Part shown: one piece after another, positions 54,929 to 62,523 of the stretch
How the letters are laid out: each line of letters begins with the position of its first letter
Position numbering within the stretch: position 1 is the stretch's first letter
Origin: Egicoccus sp. AB-alg6-2
Lineage (GTDB): Bacteria > Actinomycetota > Nitriliruptoria > Nitriliruptorales > Nitriliruptoraceae
Length of the DNA: 64,000 nt
Assembly: GCF_041821025.1 (NCBI RefSeq)
Contig: NZ_JBGUAY010000001.1
Span: 434,001-498,000 of the forward strand
Direction: 5' to 3'
Program-made: the position numbers and the translations under genes
Notes under the pieces: model-generated
The model's input: only the letters and a program-made list of their open reading frames with translations
Told to the model about the DNA's origin: nothing
The model's database searches: none

Positions 54929-55609
54929 ATGACCCAGCGAACCGGGCTGACGAGCGGGCAGCGACGCACCAGCGCGCCACTGCGACGCCGACACCACGCG
55001 TCACGGCACACCGGGCTCTCCGACGAGTCGTTGGTCGACCGGGCCCGAGGCGGGGACGAGCGGGCGACGACCGAACTGCTGGCGCGCTACCGCGGCTTCG
55101 CGCGTGCGCGTGCACGCAACTACTACCTCGTCGGGGGCGACCGCGAGGACCTCGCCCAGGAAGCGATGATCGGGCTGTTCAAGGCCGTCCGCGACTTCGC
55201 CCCGAGCGGCGGCTGCTCGTTCCGCTCGTTCGCCGAGCTGTGCATCACCCGCCAGGTGCTGAGCGCCGTACGCAGCGCGACCCGCCAGAAGCATGCGCCG
55301 CTCAACGGCTCCGTCAGCCTCGACGGGCCACCCGGCGACGGCGACCGCGTGGCCGGCAGCCTGGCCGAGACGTTGACCGCGGGCGACCACGAGGACCCGC
55401 TCGCGTTGCTCGTCGGCGCGGACGAGGTCCATCGGCTACGGACGGGGCTCGCGCGCGTCCTGTCCGGATTCGAGGCCGAGGTGCTCGAGCTCTACCTCGA
55501 CGGACGCAGCTACGACGAGATCGCCAGCCGTCTCGGCCGACACACCAAAGCGGTCGACAACGCGCTGCAGCGCATCAAGCGCAAGCTCGAGGACCGTGTC
55601 GCCGCGTAG
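54929..55609 (+). CDS. RNA polymerase sigma factor, Bacillus SigH-like
   Basis: The 226-residue sigma-70 family factor has region 2 (SDESLVDRARGGDERATTELLARYRGFARARARNYYLVGGDREDLAQEAMIGLFKAVRDF), then the marker AELCITRQVLSAVRSATRQKHAPLNGSVSL, and region 4 (LSGFEAEVLELYLDGRSYDEIASRLGRHTKAVDNALQRIKRKL). The order and wording match Bacillus SigH, used for the start of sporulation, rather than ECF or SigA forms. No spore genes are seen. No anti-sigma gene is beside it. ATG at 54929 follows GGGGGGCGACG; an earlier start at 54887 lacks a site. Confidence 0.88.
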   Translation: MTQRTGLTSGQRRTSAPLRRRHHASRHTGLSDESLVDRARGGDERATTELLARYRGFARARARNYYLVGGDREDLAQEAMIGLFKAVRDFAPSGGCSFRSFAELCITRQVLSAVRSATRQKHAPLNGSVSLDGPPGDGDRVAGSLAETLTAGDHEDPLALLVGADEVHRLRTGLARVLSGFEAEVLELYLDGRSYDEIASRLGRHTKAVDNALQRIKRKLEDRVAA

Positions 55610-55616
55610 GGGCGGG

Positions 55617-55622
55617 TAGTTT
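55617..55622 (+). promoter_or_regulatory. Possible -10 element for the S9 peptidase gene
   Basis: TAGTTT lies 40 bases before the GTG at 55662 in the gap after the sigma factor. It fits TAGNNT. No -35 is seen. Confidence 0.33.
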
Positions 55623-55661
55623 CGGACGTCCCGTTGCCCGGTCGACGTCCAGGAGCCCCGC

Positions 55662-57707
55662 GTGCGCGCGAACGACCTCGAACACCTCGTGCTTCCCGCC
55701 GACCCGCAACTGCACCCCGACGGGGTCCGGGTCGCCTTCGTGCTCGCTGAGCACGACCTCGACAACGACCGCAACCTGCGGTCGATCCACCTGTTCGACG
55801 GCGTGCGTACGCGCCGCTTCACCCATGGCATGTCGGACCGCTCCCCGAAGTGGTCGCCCGACGGCCGGTGGCTCGCCTTCCTGCGCACCGCCGAGGGCGA
55901 CGACCAACGCCCGCAGCTGGTGATCATGCCGGCCGACGGCGGCGAGGCGCAGCGACGCACCGACCTGCCGCTCGGCGTGTCCGGCTTCGCGTGGTCGCCC
56001 GACTCGGAACAGCTGGTGCTGGTGGCCGCCCGCTATGCCGACGAGGTGGCGGACCTCGACGACGACGAACGGCGCCGCCGACCAAAGCGCGTGACCAGGC
56101 TGCCCTACCGCACCGACGCGGGGGGCTGGGTGCACGACCGCACCGACCACCTCTACCTCGTCGGCCTCGACGGCAGCGACGAACCGCAACGGCTGACCAC
56201 CCCTGACCGCGACCACGGCGACCCGAGCTGGCGGCCGGACGGCAAGGCGATCGCCTTCATCGCGCGGCCCGAGGCCGGTGACGACCTCGCGCCGGACACC
56301 CAGGTGTTCGAACTCGACGTCGACTCGCACGAGGTACGGCCGCTGCTCGCCCCCGGGTCGTGGGCGTGGGTCAGCTATGCCCCGGACGGCCGGCTCTTCG
56401 TCGTGGGGCAACGCGACCCCTTCGACTGGCCCGGCAACCACGGCGTGTTCTGGTGCCGCCCCTCCGAGACCGGGGACCAGCCGTTCGAACCGGTGGAACT
56501 GCTGGCGCACCTCGACCGTGACGTGCTCCCCGGCGCGCCGGCCAACGCCACGACGGGCCCGCAGTTCGTCGACGGCGGCTTCCTGATCGCCCTCGAGGAC
56601 GCGGGTACCACCAAGGTGGTCCGGGTGGACCTCGACGCATGGGATCCGGAGGGCGACACGCCACCGCAGGTCACCGAGGTCGTGACCGGGCCTCGCTGCA
56701 TCACCGGATACGGCGCGCGCGGCGACGGCTCGGCGATGGCGTTCACCATGACCGACCCCTCGACGCCGGGTGAACTCATCTGGTTGCAGGACGGTCGCGA
56801 ACGCAACGTCACGGACCTGGCGAAGAACTTCCGCGCGAAGGTCGACGTGCGGCCGACCCAGCGGTTCGCGTTCGAGCGCGACGGTGCGTCCATCGATGCC
56901 TGGGCGGTCCTGCCCGACGGCTTCGACACCGCCGCCGAAGCGAGCGTCCCGCTGCTGATCAACATCCACGGCGGCCCGACCTCGCAGTACGGCGACTACT
57001 TCTTCGACGAGTTCCAGGTCGAGGCCGGTGCCGGCTACCTGGCGGTGGGCTGCAACCCCCGTGGCTCGTCGGGGCGCGGCGCGGAATGGGCACGCGCGGT
57101 CGTCGGCGTGTGGCACGACCACGGGTCGGTGGACACCCTCGACCTCGAAGCGCTCGTCGACGCCACGCTCGAACGCTTCCCCCAGGCCGATCCCGAACGC
57201 ATCGGCATCATGGGCGGCTCCTACGGCGGCTACGCGACGGCGCGCCTGATCGCGCGGTCGGACCGCTACCGCTCCGCGATCGTCGAGCGGGGACTCCTCG
57301 TCTGGGAGTCGTTCTCCGGAACCTCCGACATCGGGCCCTACTTCGACCGGATGTTCCTGTCCGCCTCGCTGCCCGACGGCGTCGAGACCCACCGCACTGC
57401 GAGTCCGGTGTGGACCGCCTCGACGGTGACCGCGCCGACCCTGGTCCTGCACAGCGAGGCGGACTACCGCTGCCCGATCGAGCAGGGCGAGCAGTACTTC
57501 CTCGCCCTCAAGCGCGCCGGCGTGACCACCGAGATGGTCCGCTTCCCCGACGAGACCCACGAACTGTCCCGCAGCGGCAGTCCGAAGCACCGCGTCGAGC
57601 GGTTCGAGGTGGTCCTCGACTGGCATGCCCGGCACCTGCTCGGCAAGGACGGGAACGAGGCCGACGACGCGGCCTCCGCCACCGCCGTGAGCCCCGAGGT
57701 CGGCTGA
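55662..57707 (+). CDS. S9-family prolyl oligopeptidase-like serine peptidase
   Basis: The 681-residue enzyme has an N-terminal beta-propeller (WSPDGRWLAF, WSPDSEQLVLVA, WRPDGKAIAFI blades, about 1-390) and a C-terminal alpha/beta hydrolase (about 420-660). Catalytic residues are Ser520 in GGSYGGY, Asp601 in SEADYR and His633 in DETHEL; HGGPTSQYGDYF forms the oxyanion region. It is the acylaminoacyl/dipeptidyl peptidase type that cleaves short peptides. No signal peptide is seen, so it is cytosolic. GTG at 55662 follows CAGGAGCCCC. Confidence 0.93.
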   Translation: MRANDLEHLVLPADPQLHPDGVRVAFVLAEHDLDNDRNLRSIHLFDGVRTRRFTHGMSDRSPKWSPDGRWLAFLRTAEGDDQRPQLVIMPADGGEAQRRTDLPLGVSGFAWSPDSEQLVLVAARYADEVADLDDDERRRRPKRVTRLPYRTDAGGWVHDRTDHLYLVGLDGSDEPQRLTTPDRDHGDPSWRPDGKAIAFIARPEAGDDLAPDTQVFELDVDSHEVRPLLAPGSWAWVSYAPDGRLFVVGQRDPFDWPGNHGVFWCRPSETGDQPFEPVELLAHLDRDVLPGAPANATTGPQFVDGGFLIALEDAGTTKVVRVDLDAWDPEGDTPPQVTEVVTGPRCITGYGARGDGSAMAFTMTDPSTPGELIWLQDGRERNVTDLAKNFRAKVDVRPTQRFAFERDGASIDAWAVLPDGFDTAAEASVPLLINIHGGPTSQYGDYFFDEFQVEAGAGYLAVGCNPRGSSGRGAEWARAVVGVWHDHGSVDTLDLEALVDATLERFPQADPERIGIMGGSYGGYATARLIARSDRYRSAIVERGLLVWESFSGTSDIGPYFDRMFLSASLPDGVETHRTASPVWTASTVTAPTLVLHSEADYRCPIEQGEQYFLALKRAGVTTEMVRFPDETHELSRSGSPKHRVERFEVVLDWHARHLLGKDGNEADDAASATAVSPEVG

Positions 57708-57746
57708 CGTTGCTCCGGGCGGGATGCCGCTACCGTTCCGCCTCCC

Positions 57747-57823
57747 GCCGAGGTAGCTCAGTTCGGTAGAGCGCCCGCCTTGTAAGCGGATGGTCAGGGG
57801 TTCGAATCCCCTCCTCGGCTCCA
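57747..57823 (+). tRNA. tRNA-Thr (anticodon TGT), CCA encoded
   Basis: The 74-nt body folds as GCCGAGG/CCTCGGC acceptor, GCTC/GAGC D-arm, CCCGC/GCGGA anticodon stem (one C-A mismatch at the outer pair), loop CTTGTAA with anticodon TGT, T-arm AGGGG/CCCCT with TTCGAAT loop, discriminator T, and encoded CCA (57821-57823). It reads ACA codons, rare in this genome. TACCGT (57731-57736) may be its -10. It is directly followed by the palindrome array. Confidence 0.96.
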
Positions 57824-57834
57824 GCGAGTGACGA

Positions 57835-58043
57835 CCTTCGTTCCCGGAGCACAATGTGGGGGCCACCACCGGGCCCGGTAGCGGTGGGCCTGCCGGTTTT
57901 CGGTCCGGGAGCCGAAAGGAGGGCGCGCGCAGCGCCTGGTCGCGAGGCACCGTGCCGGCTTTCGTTCCGGGAGCCGAAAGTGGACCGCCCCGCCCGTCGG
58001 TCCCGGGCGGGGCGGCGTCCATTTTCGTGCCCCGGGCCGAAAC
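57835..58043. repeat. Four-copy palindromic repeat array, 62-63 bp period
   Basis: Four 22-base copies lie at 57835-57856, 57897-57918, 57959-57980 and 58022-58043. Starts are spaced 62, 62 and 63 bases. Copies 2-4 are small hairpins of the form TTTCG-N-CGAAA (copy 3: CTTTCG-N10-CGAAAG; copy 2: TTTCGG-N8-CCGAAA); copy 1 keeps the left arm but its right arm (ACAATG) does not pair. The 40, 40 and 41-base intervals are unrelated in sequence, but each is itself self-complementary; the third (57981-58021) is nearly one perfect hairpin, CCGCCCCGCCCG with CGGGCGGGGCGG, closed by TGGAC/GTCCA. No cas gene is near. The frame is open on both strands only because GC is high. It may be a REP/BIME-like element or a structured RNA; its function is unknown. 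Confidence 0.8.
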
Positions 58044-58154
58044 GGGGCCGGTCCGCCAGGGCCCGGCGGTCGTGCCCGTACCTGCGCCCGTGTAGTTGCA
58101 CGCGTGTCATTCGTCTGCGACGCTGGGAACCCGTCGAGCCCTGGAGTCCGTCCC

Positions 58155-58445
58155 GTGAGCGCCGAACCGCACGATGTCGCGGCCGCAGGCACCGGTATCG
58201 ACCAGCGTGCGCGCCAGATCCTCGACTTCGAGCGCGAGTGGTGGCGGTACGCCGGCGCCAAGGAGCAGGCGGTACGCGACCAGTTCGACCTGTCGCCGAC
58301 GCGCTATTACCAGCTGCTCAACGAGGTGATCGACGACGAGGCCGCCCTGGCCTACGACCCGATGCTGGTCAAGCGCCTGCGTCGGCTGCGATCGGCCCGC
58401 CAGCGTCAGCGCGCCGCGAGGCGCCTGGACGCCGACGCCCGCTAG
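58155..58445 (+). CDS. DUF3263 protein
   Basis: The 96-residue protein contains the DUF3263 signature [72 protein letters not shown], a helix-turn-helix-like small domain found only in actinobacteria, as I recall. A DNA-binding role is plausible ([29 protein letters not shown] looks like a sigma-4-type HTH) but unproven. GTG at 58155 has GGAG eight bases upstream; an in-frame GTG at 58104 is the alternative. It is followed by the LytR_C gene after 7 bp, as in many actinobacteria. Confidence 0.88.
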   Translation: MSAEPHDVAAAGTGIDQRARQILDFEREWWRYAGAKEQAVRDQFDLSPTRYYQLLNEVIDDEAALAYDPMLVKRLRRLRSARQRQRAARRLDADAR

Positions 58446-58452
58446 GCGATCG

Positions 58453-59118
58453 ATGGAGACCGCGCCGCGCGACGAGGCACCGGAGAGCGTCGGCGCCGCG
58501 CTGGCGCGACGGTTGGGCATCGCCCTGGCCGTGGTGGTGGTGACCTCTGGCGCGTTCGCCTTCGTCGGCGCGATGGACCGCACGCCGCCCGAACAGGTGG
58601 CGGCCGGCGGGATCGACGATCCTGCCGCGGACGAGGACGCCGCACCCGACGCCGAGGCGACCCGCGAGCCCACGCCGCCCGTCGACGAGGCCAGCGAGGA
58701 ACCGGAGCCGGAGCCCGAACCCGAGCCGGAACCCGAACCCGAACCCGAACCCGAGCCCGAACCGGAGCCCGAGCCGGAACCCGAGCCCGAACCGGAGCCC
58801 GAGCCCGAACCCGAGCCCGAACCGGAGCCAGCGATCGCCCCCGGGAACATCTCGATCCAGGTCCTCGACGGCTACAAGGCCGACGGGGGCGCCGCGGCTC
58901 GTGGTGTCGCCCAGCAGTTGCGCGGCGGGGGCTACCGCGTCGTGGCCGAGAACCAGGCCCTCGACTACACCGTCACCACGGTGCTCTGGACCAGTGGCAA
59001 CGAGGCGGCGGCGCGCCAGGTCGCGGCCGCGATCGGCGCGGGCGACGTCCGGCCACAGCCGGGCAACCTGTCGGAGTCGGTCAGCGTCCACGTGGTCGTC
59101 GGCGCCGACCGGGGTTGA
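58453..59118 (+). CDS. LytR_C-domain membrane protein with long (Glu-Pro) spacer
   Basis: The 221-residue protein has a short cytosolic N terminus, one membrane helix (about 17-38), a 50-residue acidic link, then 22 consecutive Glu-Pro dipeptides (58699-58830), then a LytR_C (CPS_cap-C) domain of about 90 residues ([36 protein letters not shown]... VSVHVVVG). The stiff Glu-Pro rod would hold the domain away from the membrane, into or through the wall. In the DNA the dipeptide is coded by alternating GAG/GAA and CCG/CCC, so the repeat is not perfect at base level. LytR_C proteins may bind wall polymers; the partner is unknown. Confidence 0.85.
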   Translation: METAPRDEAPESVGAALARRLGIALAVVVVTSGAFAFVGAMDRTPPEQVAAGGIDDPAADEDAAPDAEATREPTPPVDEASEEPEPEPEPEPEPEPEPEPEPEPEPEPEPEPEPEPEPEPEPEPEPAIAPGNISIQVLDGYKADGGAAARGVAQQLRGGGYRVVAENQALDYTVTTVLWTSGNEAAARQVAAAIGAGDVRPQPGNLSESVSVHVVVGADRG

Positions 59119-59125
59119 GCGCCGG

Positions 59126-59572
59126 TCAGTTGTTCTGCAGCAACTCGAGCTTCTCGAGGATCATGCGTCGACGCCGCTCCTCCTCCTCGGGGGCGGTCGC
59201 GAGCACGTCCTGCAGCACCTGCGACAGGGCCAACGGCGAGAACGGCTTGGTGATGTAGTCGGCCGCGCCGTGCGACCAACCGCGGATCTGGTCCTGGTCC
59301 TGCACCTTGGCGGTCAGGATGACGACCGGGATGTCGCGCGTCGCCTCGTCGGCCTTGATGGCCTCGAGCACCTGCCAGCCGTCGAGCTTGGGCATCATCA
59401 CGTCGAGCAGCACCACGTCGGGGTGGTGGGCCCGCACCTTGGCCAGGGCGTCCTCCCCGTCGCTGGCCTCGATGACGTCGTAGCCCTCGAACTCGAGGTT
59501 GACGCGGCACAGCAGCAGGACGTCGGGTTCGTCGTCGACGACCAGTACGCGGCGCCGTTCGTTGTCGGCCAT
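59126..59572 (-). CDS. Stand-alone CheY-like response regulator
   Basis: The 148-residue protein is a single receiver domain: acidic pair D13-D14, phospho-acceptor D57 in VVLLDVMMPK, switch Thr in VVILTAKV, and Lys in YITKPFSP. No output domain follows; the last 20 residues are a charged helix (EEEERRRRMILEKLELLQ), perhaps for dimerisation. No histidine kinase is near, so its partner is elsewhere. ATG at 59572 has GAAAGG about eight bases upstream. It is convergent with the LytR_C gene, 7 bp away. Confidence 0.9.
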   Translation of the reverse strand: MADNERRRVLVVDDEPDVLLLCRVNLEFEGYDVIEASDGEDALAKVRAHHPDVVLLDVMMPKLDGWQVLEAIKADEATRDIPVVILTAKVQDQDQIRGWSHGAADYITKPFSPLALSQVLQDVLATAPEEEERRRRMILEKLELLQNN

Positions 59573-59693
59573 CCTGGAGCACCTTTCGGGGATTGCCAGG
59601 TGAGGAGTATGGCCCCTGTCGGCCGAGACGTCTTGTTCTCCAGCCTCCGGGCCGCGCGGGGCGCCCGGGCCGACGTCGTCGCGCACAGGTGAC

Positions 59694-59699
59694 TAGATT
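59694..59699 (+). promoter_or_regulatory. Possible -10 element for the AGCS symporter gene
   Basis: TAGATT, 53 bases before the ATG at 59752, in the gap divergent from the receiver gene. No clear -35. Confidence 0.33.
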
Positions 59700-59751
59700 C
59701 GTCGACCGCGCCGAGATCCACGTTTGACGACGCCGACGAGGGGCTTGCTCC

Positions 59752-61143
59752 ATGTCCGAGGTGCTGGGCACGATCAGCGATTTCGTCTGGGGCCCGTGGC
59801 TGCTCATCCCGCTGTTGCTGCTCACCGGCCTGTACCTGACCGTGCTGCTGCGTGGCGTGCAGTTCCACAAGCTCACCTACGCCCTGTGGCTGGCGTTGAT
59901 CAAGCGCAAGGAGGCCGGCGGCGAGGGCGACGTCACCCACTACCAGGCGCTGGCGACGGCGCTGGCCGCCACCATCGGGGTCGGCAACATCGCCGGGGTC
60001 GCCACGGCGATCGGCATCGGCGGTCCGGGCGCCCTGTTCTGGATGTGGATGACGGGCCTGGTGGGCATGGCCACCAAGTACGCGGAGGCGTTCCTCGGGG
60101 TGAAGTACCGCCGTCGCGACGCCGCCGGCGAGCAGTCGGGCGGCCCGATGTTCTACCTGCGCGACGGGGTCGGAGGGACGCTCGGCAAGGTCCTCGGGAT
60201 CCTGTTCGCCGTGTTCGCCGCGGTCGCCGCGTTCGGCATCGGCAACGGCGTCCAGGCCAACACCGTGGCCGACGTCATGAGTGACGAGTTCGGTGTCGCC
60301 ACCTGGCTGACGGGCCTCGTGCTCGTGCTCGGCGCCGGTGCCGTCCTGATCGGCGGCATCAAGGCGATCGGGCGTTTCGCCGCCGCCTTCGTGCCGGTCA
60401 TGGCGATCATCTACCTCGTCGGCGCCACGATCGTGCTGGCCGCCAACGCCGCCGAGATCCCCGGTGCGCTGGCCATGATCTTCTCCGACGCCTTCACGGG
60501 CACGGCGGCGACGGGCGGTTTCGTCGGGGCCGGGCTGCTGACGGTGATCCGGATGGGTGTCGCACGCGGCATCTTCTCCAACGAGTCCGGCCTCGGCACC
60601 GGCGCCATCGCCGCCGCGGCGGCACAGACCACGAATCCGGTGCGCCAGGCCCTGGTGTCGATGACGCAGACCTTCCTCGACACGCTGGTGGTCGTCACGT
60701 TCACCGGCCTGACCCTGGTCGTCACGGGGGTCTGGGAACTCGGCGAGGAGGAGGGTGCGACCCTCACCTCGCAGGCCTTCTCGCAAGGTCTGCCCGGCGA
60801 GTGGGGCAGCATCATCGTCACCCTCAGCGTCGCGTTCTTCGCCTTCTCCACCCTGCTGGGGTGGGCGTACTACGGCGAACGCAACATGGACTTCCTGTTC
60901 GGGCGCCGCGCCGTGGTGCCCTACCGGGTGCTGTTCATCGCCGTCATCTTCGTGGGCGCGACCGCCGAGTTGGAGGTCGTGTGGACCTTCTCCGACATCC
61001 TCAACGGACTGATGGCGTTGCCCAATCTGGTCGGCCTGCTGTTGCTCTCCGGACTCGTTGCCCGCGAGACGCGGGTGTATCTGGGGCGGCGCGACTGGAA
61101 GGACCTCGACGCGCCGAGCGACGCGTCACCGCCGAGCCGGTGA
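59752..61143 (+). CDS. Sodium:alanine/glycine symporter (AGCS family)
   Basis: The 463-residue membrane protein has about 11 helices and the AGCS signatures GVGNIAGVATAIGIGGPGALFWMWMTGLVGMATKYAEAFLGVKYR and RGIFSNESGLGTGAIAAAAAQT. It moves alanine, glycine or a similar amino acid together with Na+. ATG at 59752 follows GAGGGGCTTGCTCC. No regulator or enzyme partner is adjacent, so the substrate is inferred from family only. The CysO-like gene follows 35 bp later and might share its mRNA. Confidence 0.93.
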   Translation: MSEVLGTISDFVWGPWLLIPLLLLTGLYLTVLLRGVQFHKLTYALWLALIKRKEAGGEGDVTHYQALATALAATIGVGNIAGVATAIGIGGPGALFWMWMTGLVGMATKYAEAFLGVKYRRRDAAGEQSGGPMFYLRDGVGGTLGKVLGILFAVFAAVAAFGIGNGVQANTVADVMSDEFGVATWLTGLVLVLGAGAVLIGGIKAIGRFAAAFVPVMAIIYLVGATIVLAANAAEIPGALAMIFSDAFTGTAATGGFVGAGLLTVIRMGVARGIFSNESGLGTGAIAAAAAQTTNPVRQALVSMTQTFLDTLVVVTFTGLTLVVTGVWELGEEEGATLTSQAFSQGLPGEWGSIIVTLSVAFFAFSTLLGWAYYGERNMDFLFGRRAVVPYRVLFIAVIFVGATAELEVVWTFSDILNGLMALPNLVGLLLLSGLVARETRVYLGRRDWKDLDAPSDASPPSR

Positions 61144-61178
61144 CGGCCGCGGCCGCGCCGTGCAGAAGGATCGACGTC

Positions 61179-61457
61179 GTGGCGATCGTGCGCATCCCGA
61201 CCCCGTTGCGGGCGCTCACCGGGGGTCGCCCCGAGGTGGCCGTCGAGGGCGCTGACCTCCGCGCGGTGCTCGTGCGCCTCGGGCAGGACCATCCCGGGTT
61301 GCTCGAGCGGATCGTCGACGACGAGGGACGGCTGCGCCCGTTCGTGCACGTGTTCGTCGGCGCCGAGGACGTGCGGTCGCGCGAGGGCCTGGCCACCGAG
61401 GTCGGCGCGGACGACACGGTGTCCATCGTGCCGGCCGTGGCCGGCGGAGTCGCTTGA
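61179..61457 (+). CDS. CysO/ThiS/MoaD-like sulfur carrier protein
   Basis: The 92-residue beta-grasp protein reads VRIPTPLRALTGGRPEVAVEG... LATEVGADDTVSIVPAVAGGVA. The wording is closest to CysO of the M. tuberculosis CysO-CysM cysteine pathway (PTxLRxxTGG and PAVAGG). Sulfur carriers must end in Gly-Gly; here two more residues (Val-Ala) follow, so a protease must trim it first, the job of Mec+ in the CysO system. No cysM, mec or moeZ gene lies within the window. GTG at 61179 has AAGGA 10 bases upstream. Confidence 0.85.
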   Translation: MAIVRIPTPLRALTGGRPEVAVEGADLRAVLVRLGQDHPGLLERIVDDEGRLRPFVHVFVGAEDVRSREGLATEVGADDTVSIVPAVAGGVA

Positions 61458-61604
61458 CCGACCCCGCCCGTCCGCGCCCCGACCTGCCAGGGCCACACGG
61501 CCGGTGGTCCGACGGGCGAATGCCTACCCGAACGGTCGCGTTCAGACGACCAGGTGAACGGCGATGCTGCGGCTGTTCGAGTTTCTACGGGAAGTGGTGG
61601 GGCA

Positions 61605-62513
61605 GTGGGCAGCGATGCAGGACACCCAGGTCGGGTGAGCGCAGTTCTCCTGGCGATGTTGCTCGCGGTGGGCGCCGTCGGGTGGTGGGCGATCGACACC
61701 TGGGAGCACGACGGGGCACCGCACCACGCGGCCGACGTCGCCGATGTCGAGGCCGCCCTCCCCGTGTCGCAGGCCGGACCGGGACTCTCGCTGCACCTGG
61801 CCGTGCCGCGCCAACTCGTTCCGGGCCACCGGGCCCCGGTGCACCTCGCCGTCCGCGGGAGCGAAGGTCGTAGCCTCGCGCCGGACACCCGGCTGGTCGT
61901 CTACGCCGTCGTCGACGGGGTGTCCGACGCGCCAGCACCAGTCGTCGTCGGGGGTCCGGCGGCCCGGCCGACGAGCGCCGGTGAACTCGCCCGCGCGCCG
62001 CTGTACCTGCTGCCTGCCGGTGACCCCCCCTGTGGTGAGGTCGTCGGGGAACTGCGGGTACGAGTGGCGCTGATCGGCGAGCAGCCCGTCGAGGCCGAAC
62101 AGGTGCAGGAGTTGGTCGGTCCCGACTGCGACGGCCCGCAGGTGGTGCCGGCACCCGAGACGGTGAACTTCGACCGTCCGGTGCTGGCCACCGAGAGTGG
62201 CTGGTACGACGATCTCGAACGCCTGCTCCGCGAGCCGCAGCAGGAGCGCGTGCGCCCGCGTCGAACCGTCAGTGCCCCGACCCGGCCCGCGTCGCCGCAA
62301 CCGACGACCGAGCCGGAGCCGACGCCCGAGCCCGGGCCCGAGCCCGAGCCGAAGCCGGAACCCAAGCCGGAACCCCAGCCCGAGCCGAAGCCGGAACCCA
62401 AGCCGGAGCCGAAGCCCGAGCCGGAGCCGGAGCCGAGCCCCACGCCTGCGCCGCCCGCACCACCGCGGCCGTCGCCACCGCCACCGGACGAGACCGCCGG
62501 CGACCAGGGCTGA
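61605..62513 (+). CDS. Membrane-anchored Pro/Glu/Lys-rich protein (unknown)
   Basis: The 302-residue protein has one N-terminal membrane helix (about 12-28), a beta-rich folded outside part (about 45-195: LSLHLAVPRQLVPGHRAPVHLAVRG, DTRLVVYAVVDG) with two Cys (PPCGEVV, PDCDG) and a 100-residue low-complexity tail dominated by PEPKPEP-type repeats, ending PPPPDETAGDQG. I do not recognise the family. Like the LytR_C protein 3 kb away it seems built to span the wall. The start is uncertain: GTG 61605 is chosen (GGGAAG upstream), with GTG 61554 and 61635 as alternatives. Confidence 0.6.
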   Translation: MGSDAGHPGRVSAVLLAMLLAVGAVGWWAIDTWEHDGAPHHAADVADVEAALPVSQAGPGLSLHLAVPRQLVPGHRAPVHLAVRGSEGRSLAPDTRLVVYAVVDGVSDAPAPVVVGGPAARPTSAGELARAPLYLLPAGDPPCGEVVGELRVRVALIGEQPVEAEQVQELVGPDCDGPQVVPAPETVNFDRPVLATESGWYDDLERLLREPQQERVRPRRTVSAPTRPASPQPTTEPEPTPEPGPEPEPKPEPKPEPQPEPKPEPKPEPKPEPEPEPSPTPAPPAPPRPSPPPPDETAGDQG

Positions 62514-62523
62514 GGATGTCCGG

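Noticed and set aside
57835-58043. CRISPR array
   Set aside because: Geometry (22-base repeat, 40-base spacer) is CRISPR-like, but repeats are short and diverged, the first is half lost, the spacers are self-complementary, and there is no cas gene or leader.
57730-58261. Minus-strand frames over tRNA-Thr and the palindrome array
   Set aside because: They run through a tRNA gene and a repeat array, and the apparent repeated peptide wording only reflects the DNA repeat.
58699-58830. Perfect simple-sequence repeat able to phase-vary
   Set aside because: Codons alternate (GAG/GAA, CCG/CCC), and any slippage in units of six keeps frame, so on/off switching is unlikely; only length change is plausible.
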